Source: Flavobacteriales bacterium
GTDB lineage: Bacteria > Bacteroidota > Bacteroidia > UBA10329
Assembly (NCBI GenBank): GCA_018402015.1
Contig: JAGYJL010000013.1
Span: 1-46,353 of the forward strand
Reading direction: 5' to 3'
Length of the DNA stretch: 46,353 nt
The notes beneath the pieces are model-generated. The model saw only the letters and a program-made list of their open reading frames with translations, had not been told where the DNA came from and made no database searches. Of this stretch, positions 8,091 through 17,660 are shown one piece after another. A program made the translations under genes and the position numbers. Within the stretch, counting starts at the first letter, position 1. Each line of letters begins with the position of its first letter.

Positions 8091-9217
8091 GCCATCACTT
8101 CTTCTGCCAACATGGCTTCCACATCTGTATAAAGAAGGTCGAATGCTTCCGCCACGCCTTTATAGACCACATCTCCATTTACCACATTGAGGCCTTTTTT
8201 CAGTTCCTCGTTTTCGGCACAGGCTTTCTTCCAGCCTTTATCGGCCAACTGCAATGCGTAAGGCAAGGTTGAGTTGGTAAGCGCAATGGTTGAAGTACAC
8301 GGAACAGCTCCCGGCATATTCGCTACGCAGTAATGCACTACATCGTCTACGATGAAAGCTGGATTCTCGTGCGTGGTTGGTGTGCAGGTTTCTACACAAC
8401 CACCTTGATCCACGGCCACATCCACGATAACCGTTCCTGGGCGCATGGTCTTGAGCATGTCTTTGGTGATCAATTTCGGGGCTTTTGCTCCTGGAATAAG
8501 AACTGCACCAACAATGAGATCGTGGGTCTGCACCAGTTTGCGGATGTTGTATTCGCTGCTGAATTCAGTCACCACATGATGCGGCATGATATCGTTGATG
8601 CGTCTTAAACGAGGAAGACTGACATCCAAGATGGTAACATGCGCGCCCAAACCTGCAGCCATCTTCGCAGCCTGAACACCTACAATTCCTCCACCAAGTA
8701 TCAGCACTTTTCCTGGAGCAACTCCTGGCACACCACCAAGAAGAACGCCTCGGCCTTTTACAGGCTTTTGCAAGTAGCGCGCACCTTCCTGAATAGCCAT
8801 TCTTCCTGCAACTTCAGACATTGGAACCAACAAGGGTAGCGATCGATCTGCTTGTTCCACTGTTTCGTAGGCCAGACAAACAGACTCGCTTGCGATCATG
8901 GCATGCGTAAGCGGCTCGCTTGATGCAAAGTGGAAATAGGTGAAGATCAACTGGTCCTTTCTGCAACGGGCGTATTCCTCTGCAATAGGCTCCTTTACTT
9001 TCATGATCATTTCGGCCGTGGCCCAAACCTCCTCGGCCGTTGCAAGGATCTTGGCCCCGACCGCTCGGTAATCCTCATCAGGAAAACCGCTGCCGTCTCC
9101 GGCAAAGGTTTCTATCAGAACCTCGTGGCCTCTTCGGATGAATTCGTGTGCGCCTGATGGTGTTAATGCCACGCGGCTTTCATTATTCTTAATTTCCTTC
9201 GGAACCCCTATTATCAT
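8087..9217 (-). CDS. ald: Alanine dehydrogenase
   Basis: 376 residues, the normal length. It interconverts L-alanine and pyruvate plus ammonia with NAD. The start MIIGVPKEIKNNESRVALTPSG is the family signature. The substrate-binding lysine lies in MKVKEPI and the catalytic histidine in TYFHFAS. The Rossmann fold is seen as VLILGGGIVGVQAAKMAAGLGA, followed by the DVAVDQGGC segment. It stands alone between convergent and divergent genes and probably serves nitrogen and carbon balance. The family also includes NAD(P) transhydrogenase alpha, but length and lack of membrane helices exclude that. Confidence 0.95.
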   Translation of the reverse strand: MIIGVPKEIKNNESRVALTPSGAHEFIRRGHEVLIETFAGDGSGFPDEDYRAVGAKILATAEEVWATAEMIMKVKEPIAEEYARCRKDQLIFTYFHFASSEPLTHAMIASESVCLAYETVEQADRSLPLLVPMSEVAGRMAIQEGARYLQKPVKGRGVLLGGVPGVAPGKVLILGGGIVGVQAAKMAAGLGAHVTILDVSLPRLRRINDIMPHHVVTEFSSEYNIRKLVQTHDLIVGAVLIPGAKAPKLITKDMLKTMRPGTVIVDVAVDQGGCVETCTPTTHENPAFIVDDVVHYCVANMPGAVPCTSTIALTNSTLPYALQLADKGWKKACAENEELKKGLNVVNGDVVYKGVAEAFDLLYTDVEAMLAEEVMA

Positions 9218-9332
9218 GATGCTTGGTTTTATTTTTTACAAATATTGTTCAATCATCCCCTATTATTTAGGGGTGTACCAGATAAAAACACAAAAGTTTT
9301 ACGAGAAGGCTGTTAATAACAGGGAAAGAGAA

Positions 9333-10340
9333 CTACGGAGTTTCCTGCCAGCGCTTGATCTTCACTTGGTCTTTGATGATCTCGATACTCTGATTGATCA
9401 TCTCCACAGCGACCTTGTTCAGTTCTTCGTCTTCTTCTTCGAGGAGCATCATGTCCATGGTTACATCGGCCAATTCACTGATCACCTGCGTGTTCTCCTC
9501 GCTGCTCAGGTCGAGCATCATTCCTTCAATGACCGCATAGGTGATGTCGGCAACGGCTTTTTCCAATTTGCCCGTGATCGTACTTCCAACCAGTGGAATT
9601 CCTGCAATATCCTTCACCTCCGAATTGCCTCGAACGGCTTCAGACACTTTCCGGTTTACATAGGCGCGAAGTTGATCCTGATACCGCTCGTAATGCTGCT
9701 CGCTTGCAGCCGTTATTCTACTCGATAGCCACTCTACCAATACTTCTTTCTGAGGCCTGATAACCTCTAAGATGATACGACTGGCCACAGGTGTTCCGTG
9801 CTTCATTTCTTCTTGCACCCCTTCTAAAACGTTTACAACCACCCGATCGGAGATCTCTTCTACGATCACTGCGCTGTATTGTTGATAAATGCGGAAGAAG
9901 TACGAATCGCGCAGATCGATGACGCCCATTTTATGAAGGCGTAAAACCATACTTCCAACACGGAAAACCCTGAGCACACGGAACTGGCCAAGTGGAATAA
10001 GCCCAAGTACATCATACCAGTGAAGAAATGGGTAGAAAAACCATTTATGGTGACGATTGTGATAGACCGCCATGAACCAACGGATAGAAAACTCTGTGGC
10101 GAAGACGGCTACGAAATACAGGTCGTAGCGAAAGAAATTCTCGTGCAAATGCGTGTTGTACCAATCGTAAAATGCAGGAGCATACGCATGAATGAACTCA
10201 TTACTTACATTGATGGTGAAGTTCCACTCGAACAGAATGTAAAGCAGGTTAATGACCAGCAGATTGACCATCAGAAGGTCAATGATGAAAAGGGCGGTAC
10301 CCCGTTCGTTCTTGAATTTAGACCAGTTTATCTTGAGCAT
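9333..10340 (-). CDS. Voltage-sensor-like membrane protein without a pore
   Basis: 335 residues. The first 140 resemble the S1-S4 module of voltage-gated cation channels: hydrophobic helices at about 15-38 and 71-92, a third segment near 103-117 (WYDVLGLIPL), and an S4-like helix with arginines every third residue (FRVLRVFRVGSMVLRLHK, about 120-137). No S5-pore-S6 follows. Instead there is a soluble, mostly helical region with coiled-coil character and a very acidic patch (LLEEEDEELNK) near the end. It may be a voltage-sensing or proton-conducting protein, or a membrane anchor using the same fold. The assignment rests on the S4 pattern only. Confidence 0.55.
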   Translation of the reverse strand: MLKINWSKFKNERGTALFIIDLLMVNLLVINLLYILFEWNFTINVSNEFIHAYAPAFYDWYNTHLHENFFRYDLYFVAVFATEFSIRWFMAVYHNRHHKWFFYPFLHWYDVLGLIPLGQFRVLRVFRVGSMVLRLHKMGVIDLRDSYFFRIYQQYSAVIVEEISDRVVVNVLEGVQEEMKHGTPVASRIILEVIRPQKEVLVEWLSSRITAASEQHYERYQDQLRAYVNRKVSEAVRGNSEVKDIAGIPLVGSTITGKLEKAVADITYAVIEGMMLDLSSEENTQVISELADVTMDMMLLEEEDEELNKVAVEMINQSIEIIKDQVKIKRWQETP

Positions 10341-10445
10341 GAAGCGAAGATAGTTCGCAAAAACGGCTGTGGCTTAGCGCAGACCGAACATTAGAAGGTC
10401 TATAGGCGCAAGCGCTACTCTAAAATCATTGACGATAGCTAACGA

Positions 10446-11171
10446 ATGGCAGTTTTCGGCAGAGGTAAACAAGCTAAATTGCTTAAACGACAAGGCATTC
10501 TTACTGCGTCACCTCACCGGATTCTGATGGTTCAAAGATCGACCAATATGGCACCTACCTATTTGCCGATCTGGCCACTGACCGTGTTCTACCTCCTTGT
10601 GAAACCATGCGACAAAGAAACCTGTGGCCCAACCCCAAAGCGGGATGAGGCGTGGAAAGCACATTCTAAACGCATCATGGATATTCTTGAGAAACACGGT
10701 ATTGAGTACGCAGATATTACCGACTACCAATTGGTTGCCATAACGGGTAAGCTTGTTCTGGATGAATGTAACACGGAGGGTCTTGTGCTTGCGGCACTTG
10801 AGATCCGCGATTGGTTGAACCAAAAGAATGCTGAGGATGGTGCGGTTCAGTATCAATTCAGAATGGGAATTCATACGGATAATGTTGTTGCTGGAATTAT
10901 TGCTTCGGCCAAAATGTCTTACGGGCTGTATTCTCACGCCAAGCACGTGGCACACAGAATGGCCCGATGCGCTGGAAATGGCAACATCAACCTATCTGAG
11001 TACACCTACGCTCACATTCACCACATGGTTGATTGCGAATATTGGGGCGCCATTGATTCTATGGGTGAGATTCATAGGCCTTCGAAGCATATTTTCGACA
11101 AGGCACGCAGAAACATACCTCACATCCGTACCGGATGGTTGGGCATGTACTGCATTAAGGGTAAGATCTAA
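10446..11171 (+). CDS. Class III nucleotide cyclase-like protein, probably inactive
   Basis: 241 residues. The C-terminal half aligns by eye with class III adenylate/guanylate cyclase domains: RIMDILEKHGIEYADITDYQLVAITG matches the helix and strand before the second metal site, and YQFRMGIHTDNVVAGIIASAKMSYGLYSHAKHVAHRMA matches the GIHTGxVVAG...G..VN.A.R region. The second metal aspartate (usually GDAYM) is replaced (TDYQLVA), and the first (FADI) appears as FYLLV in WPLTVFYLLVKP. Catalysis is therefore unlikely. The first 60 residues fit the family poorly, so the start is uncertain; ATG 10677 would give a 164-residue core. It may be a regulatory pseudo-cyclase or a decaying gene. Confidence 0.5.
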   Translation: MAVFGRGKQAKLLKRQGILTASPHRILMVQRSTNMAPTYLPIWPLTVFYLLVKPCDKETCGPTPKRDEAWKAHSKRIMDILEKHGIEYADITDYQLVAITGKLVLDECNTEGLVLAALEIRDWLNQKNAEDGAVQYQFRMGIHTDNVVAGIIASAKMSYGLYSHAKHVAHRMARCAGNGNINLSEYTYAHIHHMVDCEYWGAIDSMGEIHRPSKHIFDKARRNIPHIRTGWLGMYCIKGKI

Positions 11172-11181
11172 GTCAACCTGT

Positions 11182-12219
11182 TTAGGCTTCCAAATGCTTC
11201 CAGCCCTGCGCTGTCAGTGGAATGATCTGCTCGCCAGCAACCAGATTGTAACCATCGCCTTTATCCGTTATGTGTCCGATAACACGAATGGCGGGATTGT
11301 CCTTTATACGTTCGTAATCTTTAAGGTCAACGGTAAAAAGCAACTCGTAATCCTCGCCTCCGTTCAGGGCGGCTACAGTTGTATCGATGTTCAATTCCTC
11401 GGCTGCAATGGCAGAGGTATGGTCAATTGGAAGTTTATCTATGTACACACGGCAACCCACGCCACTTTGCGTGCAAATGTGCATGAGGTCAGAACTCAAA
11501 CCATCAGACACGTCAATCATAGCGGTTGGAACCACTTTTTCCAGTTCGAGAATATCGATGATATCAGCGCGTGGTTCTGGCTTCAGTTGTCGCTCCAACA
11601 CATAATCGTGTCCAGTTAGATCGGGCTGAATGGCCGGATTATCCTTGAAAATGGCCTTCTCTCTTTCAAGCAATTGCAGACCGAGATAGGCAGCTCCAAG
11701 ATCTCCCGAAACGCAGATAAGGTCGGTTTCTTTTGTTCCGTTTCTGTAAACGATGTTCTCTTCCGAAGCTTCGCCAATTGCAGTTACACTGATGGTAAGG
11801 CCTGATATGGAACTAGTGGTGTCTCCTCCAACAAGATCGACATTGTATTTATCGCAAGCGAGAAGGATTCCAGTATAGAGTTCGTCAATCGCTTCTAATG
11901 GAAAGCGGCTCGAAAGCCCCAGCGAAACCGTGATCTGCGTTGGTTTTCCGTTCATGGCGTAGATGTCGGAAAGGTTTACTGCTACCGCCTTGTAACCTAA
12001 ATGCTTCAGTGGCACATAGCTTAGGTCGAAATGAATTCCCTCCAACAGCAGATCGGTAGAAATGAGTGTTTTCACCTTTCCGGTTCCGAGAACGGCTGCG
12101 TCATCGCCAATTCCCTTGACTGTGCTTTTTTGCGTGATTTCTACACTTTGCGCGATGCGATCAATGAGGCCGAATTCGCCCAGATCGCTCAATTCTGTTC
12201 TGTCTTTGTCTTCAAGCAT
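11182..12219 (-). CDS. thiL: Thiamine-monophosphate kinase
   Basis: 345 residues, normal for the family. It phosphorylates thiamine monophosphate to thiamine pyrophosphate with ATP, the last step of cofactor synthesis. The N-terminus has GEFGLIDRIAQ and the ATP/metal motif KGIGDDAAVL; further landmarks are STDLLLEGIHFDL, KAVAVNLSDIYAMNG, LVGGDTT, MIDVSDGLSSDLMHI and NGGEDYELLFTV, all typical of ThiL/PurM-like kinases. It follows typA on the same strand but is separated from it by a terminator. No TPP riboswitch is seen in front of it. Confidence 0.95.
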   Translation of the reverse strand: MLEDKDRTELSDLGEFGLIDRIAQSVEITQKSTVKGIGDDAAVLGTGKVKTLISTDLLLEGIHFDLSYVPLKHLGYKAVAVNLSDIYAMNGKPTQITVSLGLSSRFPLEAIDELYTGILLACDKYNVDLVGGDTTSSISGLTISVTAIGEASEENIVYRNGTKETDLICVSGDLGAAYLGLQLLEREKAIFKDNPAIQPDLTGHDYVLERQLKPEPRADIIDILELEKVVPTAMIDVSDGLSSDLMHICTQSGVGCRVYIDKLPIDHTSAIAAEELNIDTTVAALNGGEDYELLFTVDLKDYERIKDNPAIRVIGHITDKGDGYNLVAGEQIIPLTAQGWKHLEA

Positions 12220-12280
12220 GGCGCGAAGGTCGTAAATGGAACGCGATATTCATGGAGTGTGGATGACACCGATCCAAATG

Positions 12281-12305
12281 AAAAAGGGCGTATTTCCATA
12301 CGCCC
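12281..12305 (-). terminator. Rho-independent terminator of typA
   Basis: Read on the minus strand: stem GGGCGTAT, a 4-nt loop, ATACGCCC and then TTTTT. It lies 25 bp after the typA stop codon and separates typA from thiL. Confidence 0.9.
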
Positions 12306-12329
12306 CTTCTCCGTGTCATGTAAGATTGA

Positions 12330-14129
12330 TCACACCTTACCCAATTTCTTGCGCTCGTGTTCTTTCAAGAACGTCTTTCTAAGACGGATGGATTGTGGTG
12401 TTACCTCCACATACTCATCTGCCTGAATGTATTCGAGAGCTTCTTCCAACGAGAATTTGATAGCTGGAGCAATTCTGATCTTATCATCAGCACCAGAAGA
12501 GCGCATGTTGCTCATCTTCTTGGTTTTGGTGAGGTTCACGATCATATCGCCTGCACGTGTGTTCTCGCCTACTACTTGTCCTTCGTAAATCGGTGTTCCC
12601 GGATCAACGAAGAACTTACCTCTATCCTGCAGATTGCTGAGTGTGTATGGAATGGCTTCGCCTGGTTCCATGGAAATAAGCGACCCATTCTGACGTCCTG
12701 GAATTGGTCCTTTGTACGGCTCGTAAGCTTTAAATCGGTGGCTCATAATGGCCTCGCCAGCAGTTGCAGTAAGCAATTGATTTCTCAATCCGATGATACC
12801 ACGCGATGGGATGGTGAATTCGAGCAACATACGATCGCCTTTGGGGCCCATGTTCACAATCTCGCCCTTACGGTTAGTTACCATTTCCACGGCTTTTCCG
12901 TGAACTTCTTCTGGTAAGTCGATGGTCAGGTCCTCAACGGGCTCGCACTTTACACCATCAATTTCTTTAATGATAACCTGCGGTTGTCCGATCTGAAGTT
13001 CGTAGCCCTCTCTTCTCATTGTTTCTATAAGAACAGACAAGTGCAAAACACCTCGACCGTAAACCTGGAAACTATCTGCCAGATCGGTGGTCTCCATTCG
13101 GAGTGCAAGGTTTTTCTCTAGCTCTTTTTCCAAACGCTCTCGTACGTGACGAGACGTAACGAACTTTCCTTCTTTACCGAAGAAGGGTGAATCGTTGATG
13201 GTGAAAAGCATACTCATGGTAGGCTCATCAATGCTGATAGGCGTCATTTGTTCTGGATTCTCCACATCGCAGATGGTATCTCCGATCTCAAACCCTTCCA
13301 ATCCTACCAATGCACAGATCTCTCCGGCCTGAACTTCCTCTACTTTGACCTTACCCATTCCTTCGAACAGATAAAGTTCCTTCAGTTTGCCTTTGGTCAT
13401 GGAGCCATCGCGCTTGATCATCGCGATCTGCTGCCCAGCTTTAAGTGTTCCTCGGTACAATCTTCCAATAGCAATTCGGCCTGTGTAGGGCGAGTGGTCC
13501 ATGGAGGTTATCTGCATCTGAGTAGTTCCCTCTGCAACTTTCGGTGGTGGAATGTGCTCAATTACCTGCTCCATCAGATAATCGATGTTGCCGGTTGGTT
13601 TAAACGGCTCTGGCCCCATCCAACCTTGCTTTGCCGAACCGAAAACAGTCGGGAAATCGAGCTGATCTTCTGTAGCGCCTAGGTTGAACATCAGATCGAA
13701 AACTGCTTCTTGAGCAATATCCGGTGTACAGTTAGGTTTATCTACCTTGTTTACAACAACAATTGGCTTCAAGCCCAATTCAATTGCCTTTTGCAATACG
13801 AAACGTGTCTGGGGCATTGGTCCTTCAAAGGCATCAACCAAAAGGAGTACGCCATCTGCCATGTTCAAAACACGCTCTACTTCACCTCCAAAATCGCTGT
13901 GACCGGGAGTGTCGATAATGTTGATCTTGGTGTCTTTCCACTGAACGGCAACGTTCTTGGCCAGAATGGTAATTCCGCGTTCGCGTTCCAGATCGTTGCT
14001 ATCCATTACTAGTTCTCCCATGACCTCGTGGTCTTTGAAAACTTTGGCAGCAGATAGAATTCTGTCAACCAAAGACGTTTTTCCGTGGTCAACGTGGGCA
14101 ATAATGGCAATATTCCTTAATGATGTCAT
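12330..14129 (-). CDS. typA: Ribosome-associated GTPase TypA/BipA
   Basis: 599 residues, the usual length. A translational GTPase related to EF-G that binds the ribosome and helps 50S assembly and stress adaptation. G1 is [10 protein letters not shown] (residues about 11-20), G2 region RERGITI, G3 [17 protein letters not shown]4 VNKVDKP and G5 FGSAKQGW. The elongation-factor-type domains follow, and the C-terminal BipA-specific region contains [22 protein letters not shown] and [15 protein letters not shown], which separate it from LepA and EF-G. It ends with a good terminator. A -7 element TACTTTTG precedes it. Confidence 0.97.
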   Translation of the reverse strand: MTSLRNIAIIAHVDHGKTSLVDRILSAAKVFKDHEVMGELVMDSNDLERERGITILAKNVAVQWKDTKINIIDTPGHSDFGGEVERVLNMADGVLLLVDAFEGPMPQTRFVLQKAIELGLKPIVVVNKVDKPNCTPDIAQEAVFDLMFNLGATEDQLDFPTVFGSAKQGWMGPEPFKPTGNIDYLMEQVIEHIPPPKVAEGTTQMQITSMDHSPYTGRIAIGRLYRGTLKAGQQIAMIKRDGSMTKGKLKELYLFEGMGKVKVEEVQAGEICALVGLEGFEIGDTICDVENPEQMTPISIDEPTMSMLFTINDSPFFGKEGKFVTSRHVRERLEKELEKNLALRMETTDLADSFQVYGRGVLHLSVLIETMRREGYELQIGQPQVIIKEIDGVKCEPVEDLTIDLPEEVHGKAVEMVTNRKGEIVNMGPKGDRMLLEFTIPSRGIIGLRNQLLTATAGEAIMSHRFKAYEPYKGPIPGRQNGSLISMEPGEAIPYTLSNLQDRGKFFVDPGTPIYEGQVVGENTRAGDMIVNLTKTKKMSNMRSSGADDKIRIAPAIKFSLEEALEYIQADEYVEVTPQSIRLRKTFLKEHERKKLGKV

Positions 14130-14148
14130 GTCCTTGAAAATCAGCGCG

Positions 14149-14156
14149 CAAAAGTA
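14149..14156 (-). promoter_or_regulatory. Bacteroidota -7 element for typA
   Basis: TACTTTTG on the minus strand, a full match to TAnnTTTG, 19 bp before the typA start. A TTG that could serve as -33 lies 23 bp further upstream (complement of 14180-14182). Confidence 0.55.
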
Positions 14157-14192
14157 CGGTTAAGTTTGTGGCGAAAATTCAATATTCGAATT

Positions 14193-14537
14193 ATGCAAAA
14201 TCCGTCCCCAATTCAGCGTGGTTTGTTCGTGTGTGGCATTGGTTCTCTGCTTGTAAGCGTGCTTTTTTCGGTCAATGGCTTCCCAGCAGCAGAGTTGTTT
14301 GCGGTCATTGGCGGGGTTTTATCGGTAACGCTTTACATTCTTTTTCAGCGTAAAACACTGCATGTTAAGCGCTCGGTAATTATGCGCCACGCCACGTTTG
14401 GTCTGTTGATTCTCGGTATTTCGCTGAGATCTTTCGCTGTTTCGGCCGGATCGATCGTTTTTCTGCTTGCGTTCATTGCATTCCTCGTTTGGTTCACGTG
14501 GTCGGTATTGGAAGAACTTCCTCCTTCTGAAGACTGA
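14193..14537 (+). CDS. Small four-helix membrane protein
   Basis: 114 residues from ATG 14193; a longer frame would start at TTG 14166 inside the typA promoter region. Four hydrophobic helices can be seen (GLFVCGIGSLLVSVLFSV, AAELFAVIGGVLSVTLYILF, ATFGLLILGISLRSFAV and GSIVFLLAFIAFLVWFTW), with an acidic C-terminus (EELPPSED). I do not recognise a named family. It lies 21 bp upstream of gmk on the same strand, so it may be cotranscribed with gmk and nadD. Confidence 0.65.
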   Translation: MQNPSPIQRGLFVCGIGSLLVSVLFSVNGFPAAELFAVIGGVLSVTLYILFQRKTLHVKRSVIMRHATFGLLILGISLRSFAVSAGSIVFLLAFIAFLVWFTWSVLEELPPSED

Positions 14538-14558
14538 TTTAATCTGCATCTTTGCCGC

Positions 14559-15128
14559 ATGAGCGCTGGCAAACTCATCATCTTTTCAGCACCGAGTGGA
14601 TCCGGAAAAACCACCTTGGTGCATCACCTACTCCGCAAGGCAGAGCCCAAGCTGGCGTTTTCTATTTCGGCCACAAGCCGAGCCAAGCGGCCTAACGAAA
14701 CAGATGGAAAGGACTACTACTTTCTACCGGCAGACGAATTCCGAATGAGAATTGAGAACGGAGATTTTCTTGAATGGGAAGAGGTTTATCCGGATCAGTA
14801 CTACGGCACGCTTCGGTCGGAAATTGAACGGATACACGCAGAAGGAATGCACGTTATGTTCGATGTAGATGTGGTTGGCGGCCTCAACATCAAAAAGCAA
14901 TTCGGTGCTCAGGCACTTGCCGTTTTTGTAAAGCCTCCATCGATCGAGGAGTTGGAAAGACGACTCAGACACAGGTCTACCGAAAGCGAAGAAAGCTTGC
15001 AAAAGCGTGTTGGAAAAGCGGCAAAAGAACTGGAATTCGCAGATCAATTCGATGTCATTCTGATAAATGATGACCTAGAGATTGCAAAAAGCGAGGCAGA
15101 AAAACTTGTGCGCGATTTCATCAAATGA
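14559..15128 (+). CDS. gmk: Guanylate kinase
   Basis: 189 residues, typical length. It converts GMP and ATP to GDP and ADP. The P-loop is [11 protein letters not shown] (about residues 10-20); GMP-binding landmarks follow as [34 protein letters not shown] and the [15 protein letters not shown] strand; the lid shows [24 protein letters not shown] box only a few bases before the ATG is typical of Bacteroidota starts. It overlaps nadD by 4 bp (ATGA), so the two are translationally coupled. Confidence 0.97.
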   Translation: MSAGKLIIFSAPSGSGKTTLVHHLLRKAEPKLAFSISATSRAKRPNETDGKDYYFLPADEFRMRIENGDFLEWEEVYPDQYYGTLRSEIERIHAEGMHVMFDVDVVGGLNIKKQFGAQALAVFVKPPSIEELERRLRHRSTESEESLQKRVGKAAKELEFADQFDVILINDDLEIAKSEAEKLVRDFIK

Positions 15129-15700
15129 AAAAGGTAGCATTGTTCTTCGGCTCATTCAACCCAATTCATATTGGGCACATGATCATTGCCAGTTTTGTGG
15201 CAGATAATACCGAAGTTGACGAAGTGTGGTTTGTTGTTTCGCCACACAATCCGCTTAAAAGGAAGAAAACCTTACTTGCCGACCATCATCGCTTATCCAT
15301 GGTAAGGCGTTCCATTGAGAATGATGCCCGTTTTCGCGCCTCAGATATTGAATTTCATCTCGACCAACCTTCTTACACTACGGTAACGTTGGCGCACTTG
15401 AAGGAAAAATATCCACAGATGCAGTTCTCTTTATTGATGGGTGGCGACAATCTGGCTTCGCTTCCCAAATGGAAGAACTACGAGACCATTCTGGATAATT
15501 ACCCGATCATAGTCTACTCCAGGCCCTTGTCTGATATTAGCGAAATGCGAAATGCAGGAAACATCATAGAACTCGATGCGCCAGAAATGCATCTTTCATC
15601 CAGTATGATACGAGAGCAAATTGCCAAAGGACATTCGGTACAATACCTTATGCCATTGGAAGCTTGGAGATATTTGGATGAGATGAACTTTTACCGATAA
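15125..15700 (+). CDS. nadD: Nicotinate-nucleotide adenylyltransferase
   Basis: 191 residues. It transfers AMP to nicotinate mononucleotide to make deamido-NAD in NAD synthesis. The nucleotidyltransferase signature is [11 protein letters not shown] at the N-terminus, with [23 protein letters not shown] and the late [13 protein letters not shown] (ISSTxxR-type) motif. Its ATG overlaps the gmk stop. The next gene, a hybrid kinase, begins 29 bp later but has its own upstream TACATTTA box, so it may be separate. Confidence 0.95.
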   Translation: MKKVALFFGSFNPIHIGHMIIASFVADNTEVDEVWFVVSPHNPLKRKKTLLADHHRLSMVRRSIENDARFRASDIEFHLDQPSYTTVTLAHLKEKYPQMQFSLLMGGDNLASLPKWKNYETILDNYPIIVYSRPLSDISEMRNAGNIIELDAPEMHLSSSMIREQIAKGHSVQYLMPLEAWRYLDEMNFYR

Positions 15701-15729
15701 TTCCGAAGATGTCTTACATTTAGTTGATC

Positions 15730-17451
15730 ATGGGAGAAAGTGTATCTATAATGACTTGGGGGTTGCCAGCTGTGTCAATCGTCATCCTTCTGTTGGTGTG
15801 GTGGTTTCTGAACAGCCGTCTTAACCGTCTGCGACTGAACGACCAACTTGAATTGGAGAAGCTCGAGGCCGAGCGTTTAAAACAGCTCGATCTGGTCAAG
15901 TCTGATTTCTTCTCGAATGTTACTCACGAATTCCGCACACCGCTTACATTGATCCTCGGTCACTTAGAGCAGGTTATTCCCAAGATCGAAGATGAACGGG
16001 CCAAGAAAGAGCTGATCGTTGTAAAGCGGAACGCCAAATTGTTGGAAAAGCTGATCAACCAATTGTTGGATATAGCTAAAATTGAGGCTGACAGAATGGA
16101 TCTTGACCTAAGAAAAGGGAACATTGTTCCTTTCTTGAATGAGATCCAACGTTCGTTTGCATCCTTATCGGAACGAAAAGGAGTAGGATTACGCTTCGAT
16201 ATTGATGATGAGGACATTACCATGGATTTCGATCCGGATAAGATCGAACTCATCTTTTACAACCTGTTGTCAAACGCGTTCAAATTCACAGATAAGGGCG
16301 AAGTAAGTCTGCGCGTTGGCAAAACCGAAAAAGACGGCCGCAGCTACTGCAAACTTGTTGTTCAAGACACAGGGATCGGGATTGTAGAAGAACAGATCAC
16401 CAAGGTTTTCGATCGTTTCTACCAGTCGGAGAATTCACGTTGGAGGAAGAATAAAGGAACAGGCATTGGCCTGGCCTTGGTTAAAGACCTGGTAGACCTT
16501 CATGAAGGCACTATTGATCTGAAAAGCATTTCTGGAGTTGGAACAGAGATCATTATTCTGCTTCCAATTGAACAACGCGTTCAAAATAATGATGCGCAGA
16601 TGGAAATTCCTGCGCTAGACGCTGTCGACCCCGACATGGAAGCATCGATAGCGTTTGAGCACGCGCCTCAAACACTTACCGAGGAAGAAATAAACGCACA
16701 GAACATTGCGCTGGTAATTGAAGACAATGACGATATCCGGAATTTCCTTCGCTTAACCTTGGAGCCAACGTATCGCGTTTTTGATGCGGTAGATGGAGAA
16801 ACGGGCATAGAGAAGGCAATGGAGATCATTCCCGATGTGATCATCTGCGATGTGATGATGCCTGGCAAAGATGGTTTCGATGTAACCAAGTTCTTGAAGA
16901 AGCAGGAAAAGACCAGTCATGTACCCATCATTCTTCTTACCGCAAAAGCAGGCGTTGAAAATCGTATTGCCGGATTGGAAACCGGTGCCGATGCCTATGT
17001 TCCAAAGCCTTTCAGTTCGGAAGAGTTGCATGCTCGCATCAAGAATCTTATTGATGGCAGGAAAAAACTCAAGGAGAAGTACTCTCGCTCTTTGTTGGTA
17101 AAGCCAGATGTTGCCGCAGAACCATCCATGGAAGAGAAATTCCTTACGCGTGTTAAGAATGCCGTGGAGCAGCATTTGGACGATGAGAATTTCAGCGTAG
17201 AGGAATTGAGCCGGGAAGTAGGTATGAGTCGTGCTCAACTTCATCGGAAACTCATAGCCCTAACAGGCAAAAGCGCCAGCCGATTTGTACGTAACTATCG
17301 TTTGGAACACGCTTATCAATTGCTGCAGAACAAGGTTGGCACAGTTTCTGAAATTGCTTACCGTGTTGGCTACAGCAGCCCTGCCTATTTTACCAAGTGT
17401 TTTACAGAAGATTTCGGCATCTCGCCAAGTCAGGTAAAAAAGGATTCTTAG
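15730..17451 (+). CDS. Hybrid histidine kinase/response regulator with AraC output (sensor-truncated)
   Basis: 573 residues from ATG 15730. One membrane helix (VSIVILLLVWWFL, about 15-28) is followed by HisKA with phospho-acceptor His66 in FFSNVTHEFRTPLTLIL, then HATPase_c with NLLSNAFKFTDKG, DTGIGI and GTGIGLALVK. A receiver domain follows (VIEDNDDIRNFL, phospho-acceptor Asp374 in VIICDVMMPGKDG, KPFSSEEL), and the C-terminus is an AraC-type HTH pair (LSREVGMSRAQLHRKL and EIAYRVGYSSPAYFTKCF). This equals the cytoplasmic part of Bacteroidota hybrid two-component systems but lacks their large periplasmic propeller sensor. It probably controls the gene at 17661, whose upstream region has spaced TGCAACA copies. 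Confidence 0.9.
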   Translation: MGESVSIMTWGLPAVSIVILLLVWWFLNSRLNRLRLNDQLELEKLEAERLKQLDLVKSDFFSNVTHEFRTPLTLILGHLEQVIPKIEDERAKKELIVVKRNAKLLEKLINQLLDIAKIEADRMDLDLRKGNIVPFLNEIQRSFASLSERKGVGLRFDIDDEDITMDFDPDKIELIFYNLLSNAFKFTDKGEVSLRVGKTEKDGRSYCKLVVQDTGIGIVEEQITKVFDRFYQSENSRWRKNKGTGIGLALVKDLVDLHEGTIDLKSISGVGTEIIILLPIEQRVQNNDAQMEIPALDAVDPDMEASIAFEHAPQTLTEEEINAQNIALVIEDNDDIRNFLRLTLEPTYRVFDAVDGETGIEKAMEIIPDVIICDVMMPGKDGFDVTKFLKKQEKTSHVPIILLTAKAGVENRIAGLETGADAYVPKPFSSEELHARIKNLIDGRKKLKEKYSRSLLVKPDVAAEPSMEEKFLTRVKNAVEQHLDDENFSVEELSREVGMSRAQLHRKLIALTGKSASRFVRNYRLEHAYQLLQNKVGTVSEIAYRVGYSSPAYFTKCFTEDFGISPSQVKKDS

Positions 17452-17464
17452 CGACCCTTACATA

Positions 17465-17513
17465 TGTTGCATTTCAGAAATGCAACAATTCCGTGCGTGC
17501 ACTGCAACATTCC
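17465..17513. promoter_or_regulatory. Operator-like cluster: palindrome plus direct repeat of TGCAACA
   Basis: A perfect inverted repeat with 11-bp arms (TGTTGCATTTC at 17465-17475, one-base centre, complement at 17477-17487) is followed by another copy. TGCAACAATTCC starts at 17481 and TGCAACATTCC at 17503, exactly 22 bp apart, about two helical turns. It begins 13 bp after the stop codon of the AraC-output hybrid kinase and about 150 bp before the next gene, a position suited to binding by that regulator. Confidence 0.6.
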
Positions 17514-17660
17514 TCCATGAAATAGGGGTAACCTTTCGTTCTTGCACTTATGTAACACCATAACTTGAAACGTCTGTCTTAACTCTAGGCACCCGATCGA
17601 AAGCCCTCCTTACGCTTCTTGCTGACATTTGACTCAGTCATTCACCTAAATGAAACGGTC

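Noticed and set aside
10429-10648. Frameshifted N-terminus for the cyclase-like gene
   Set aside because: Two open stretches in other frames (starting near 10429 and 10520) look plausible, but joining them needs two frameshifts, while the single frame from 10446 already gives a suitable first strand.
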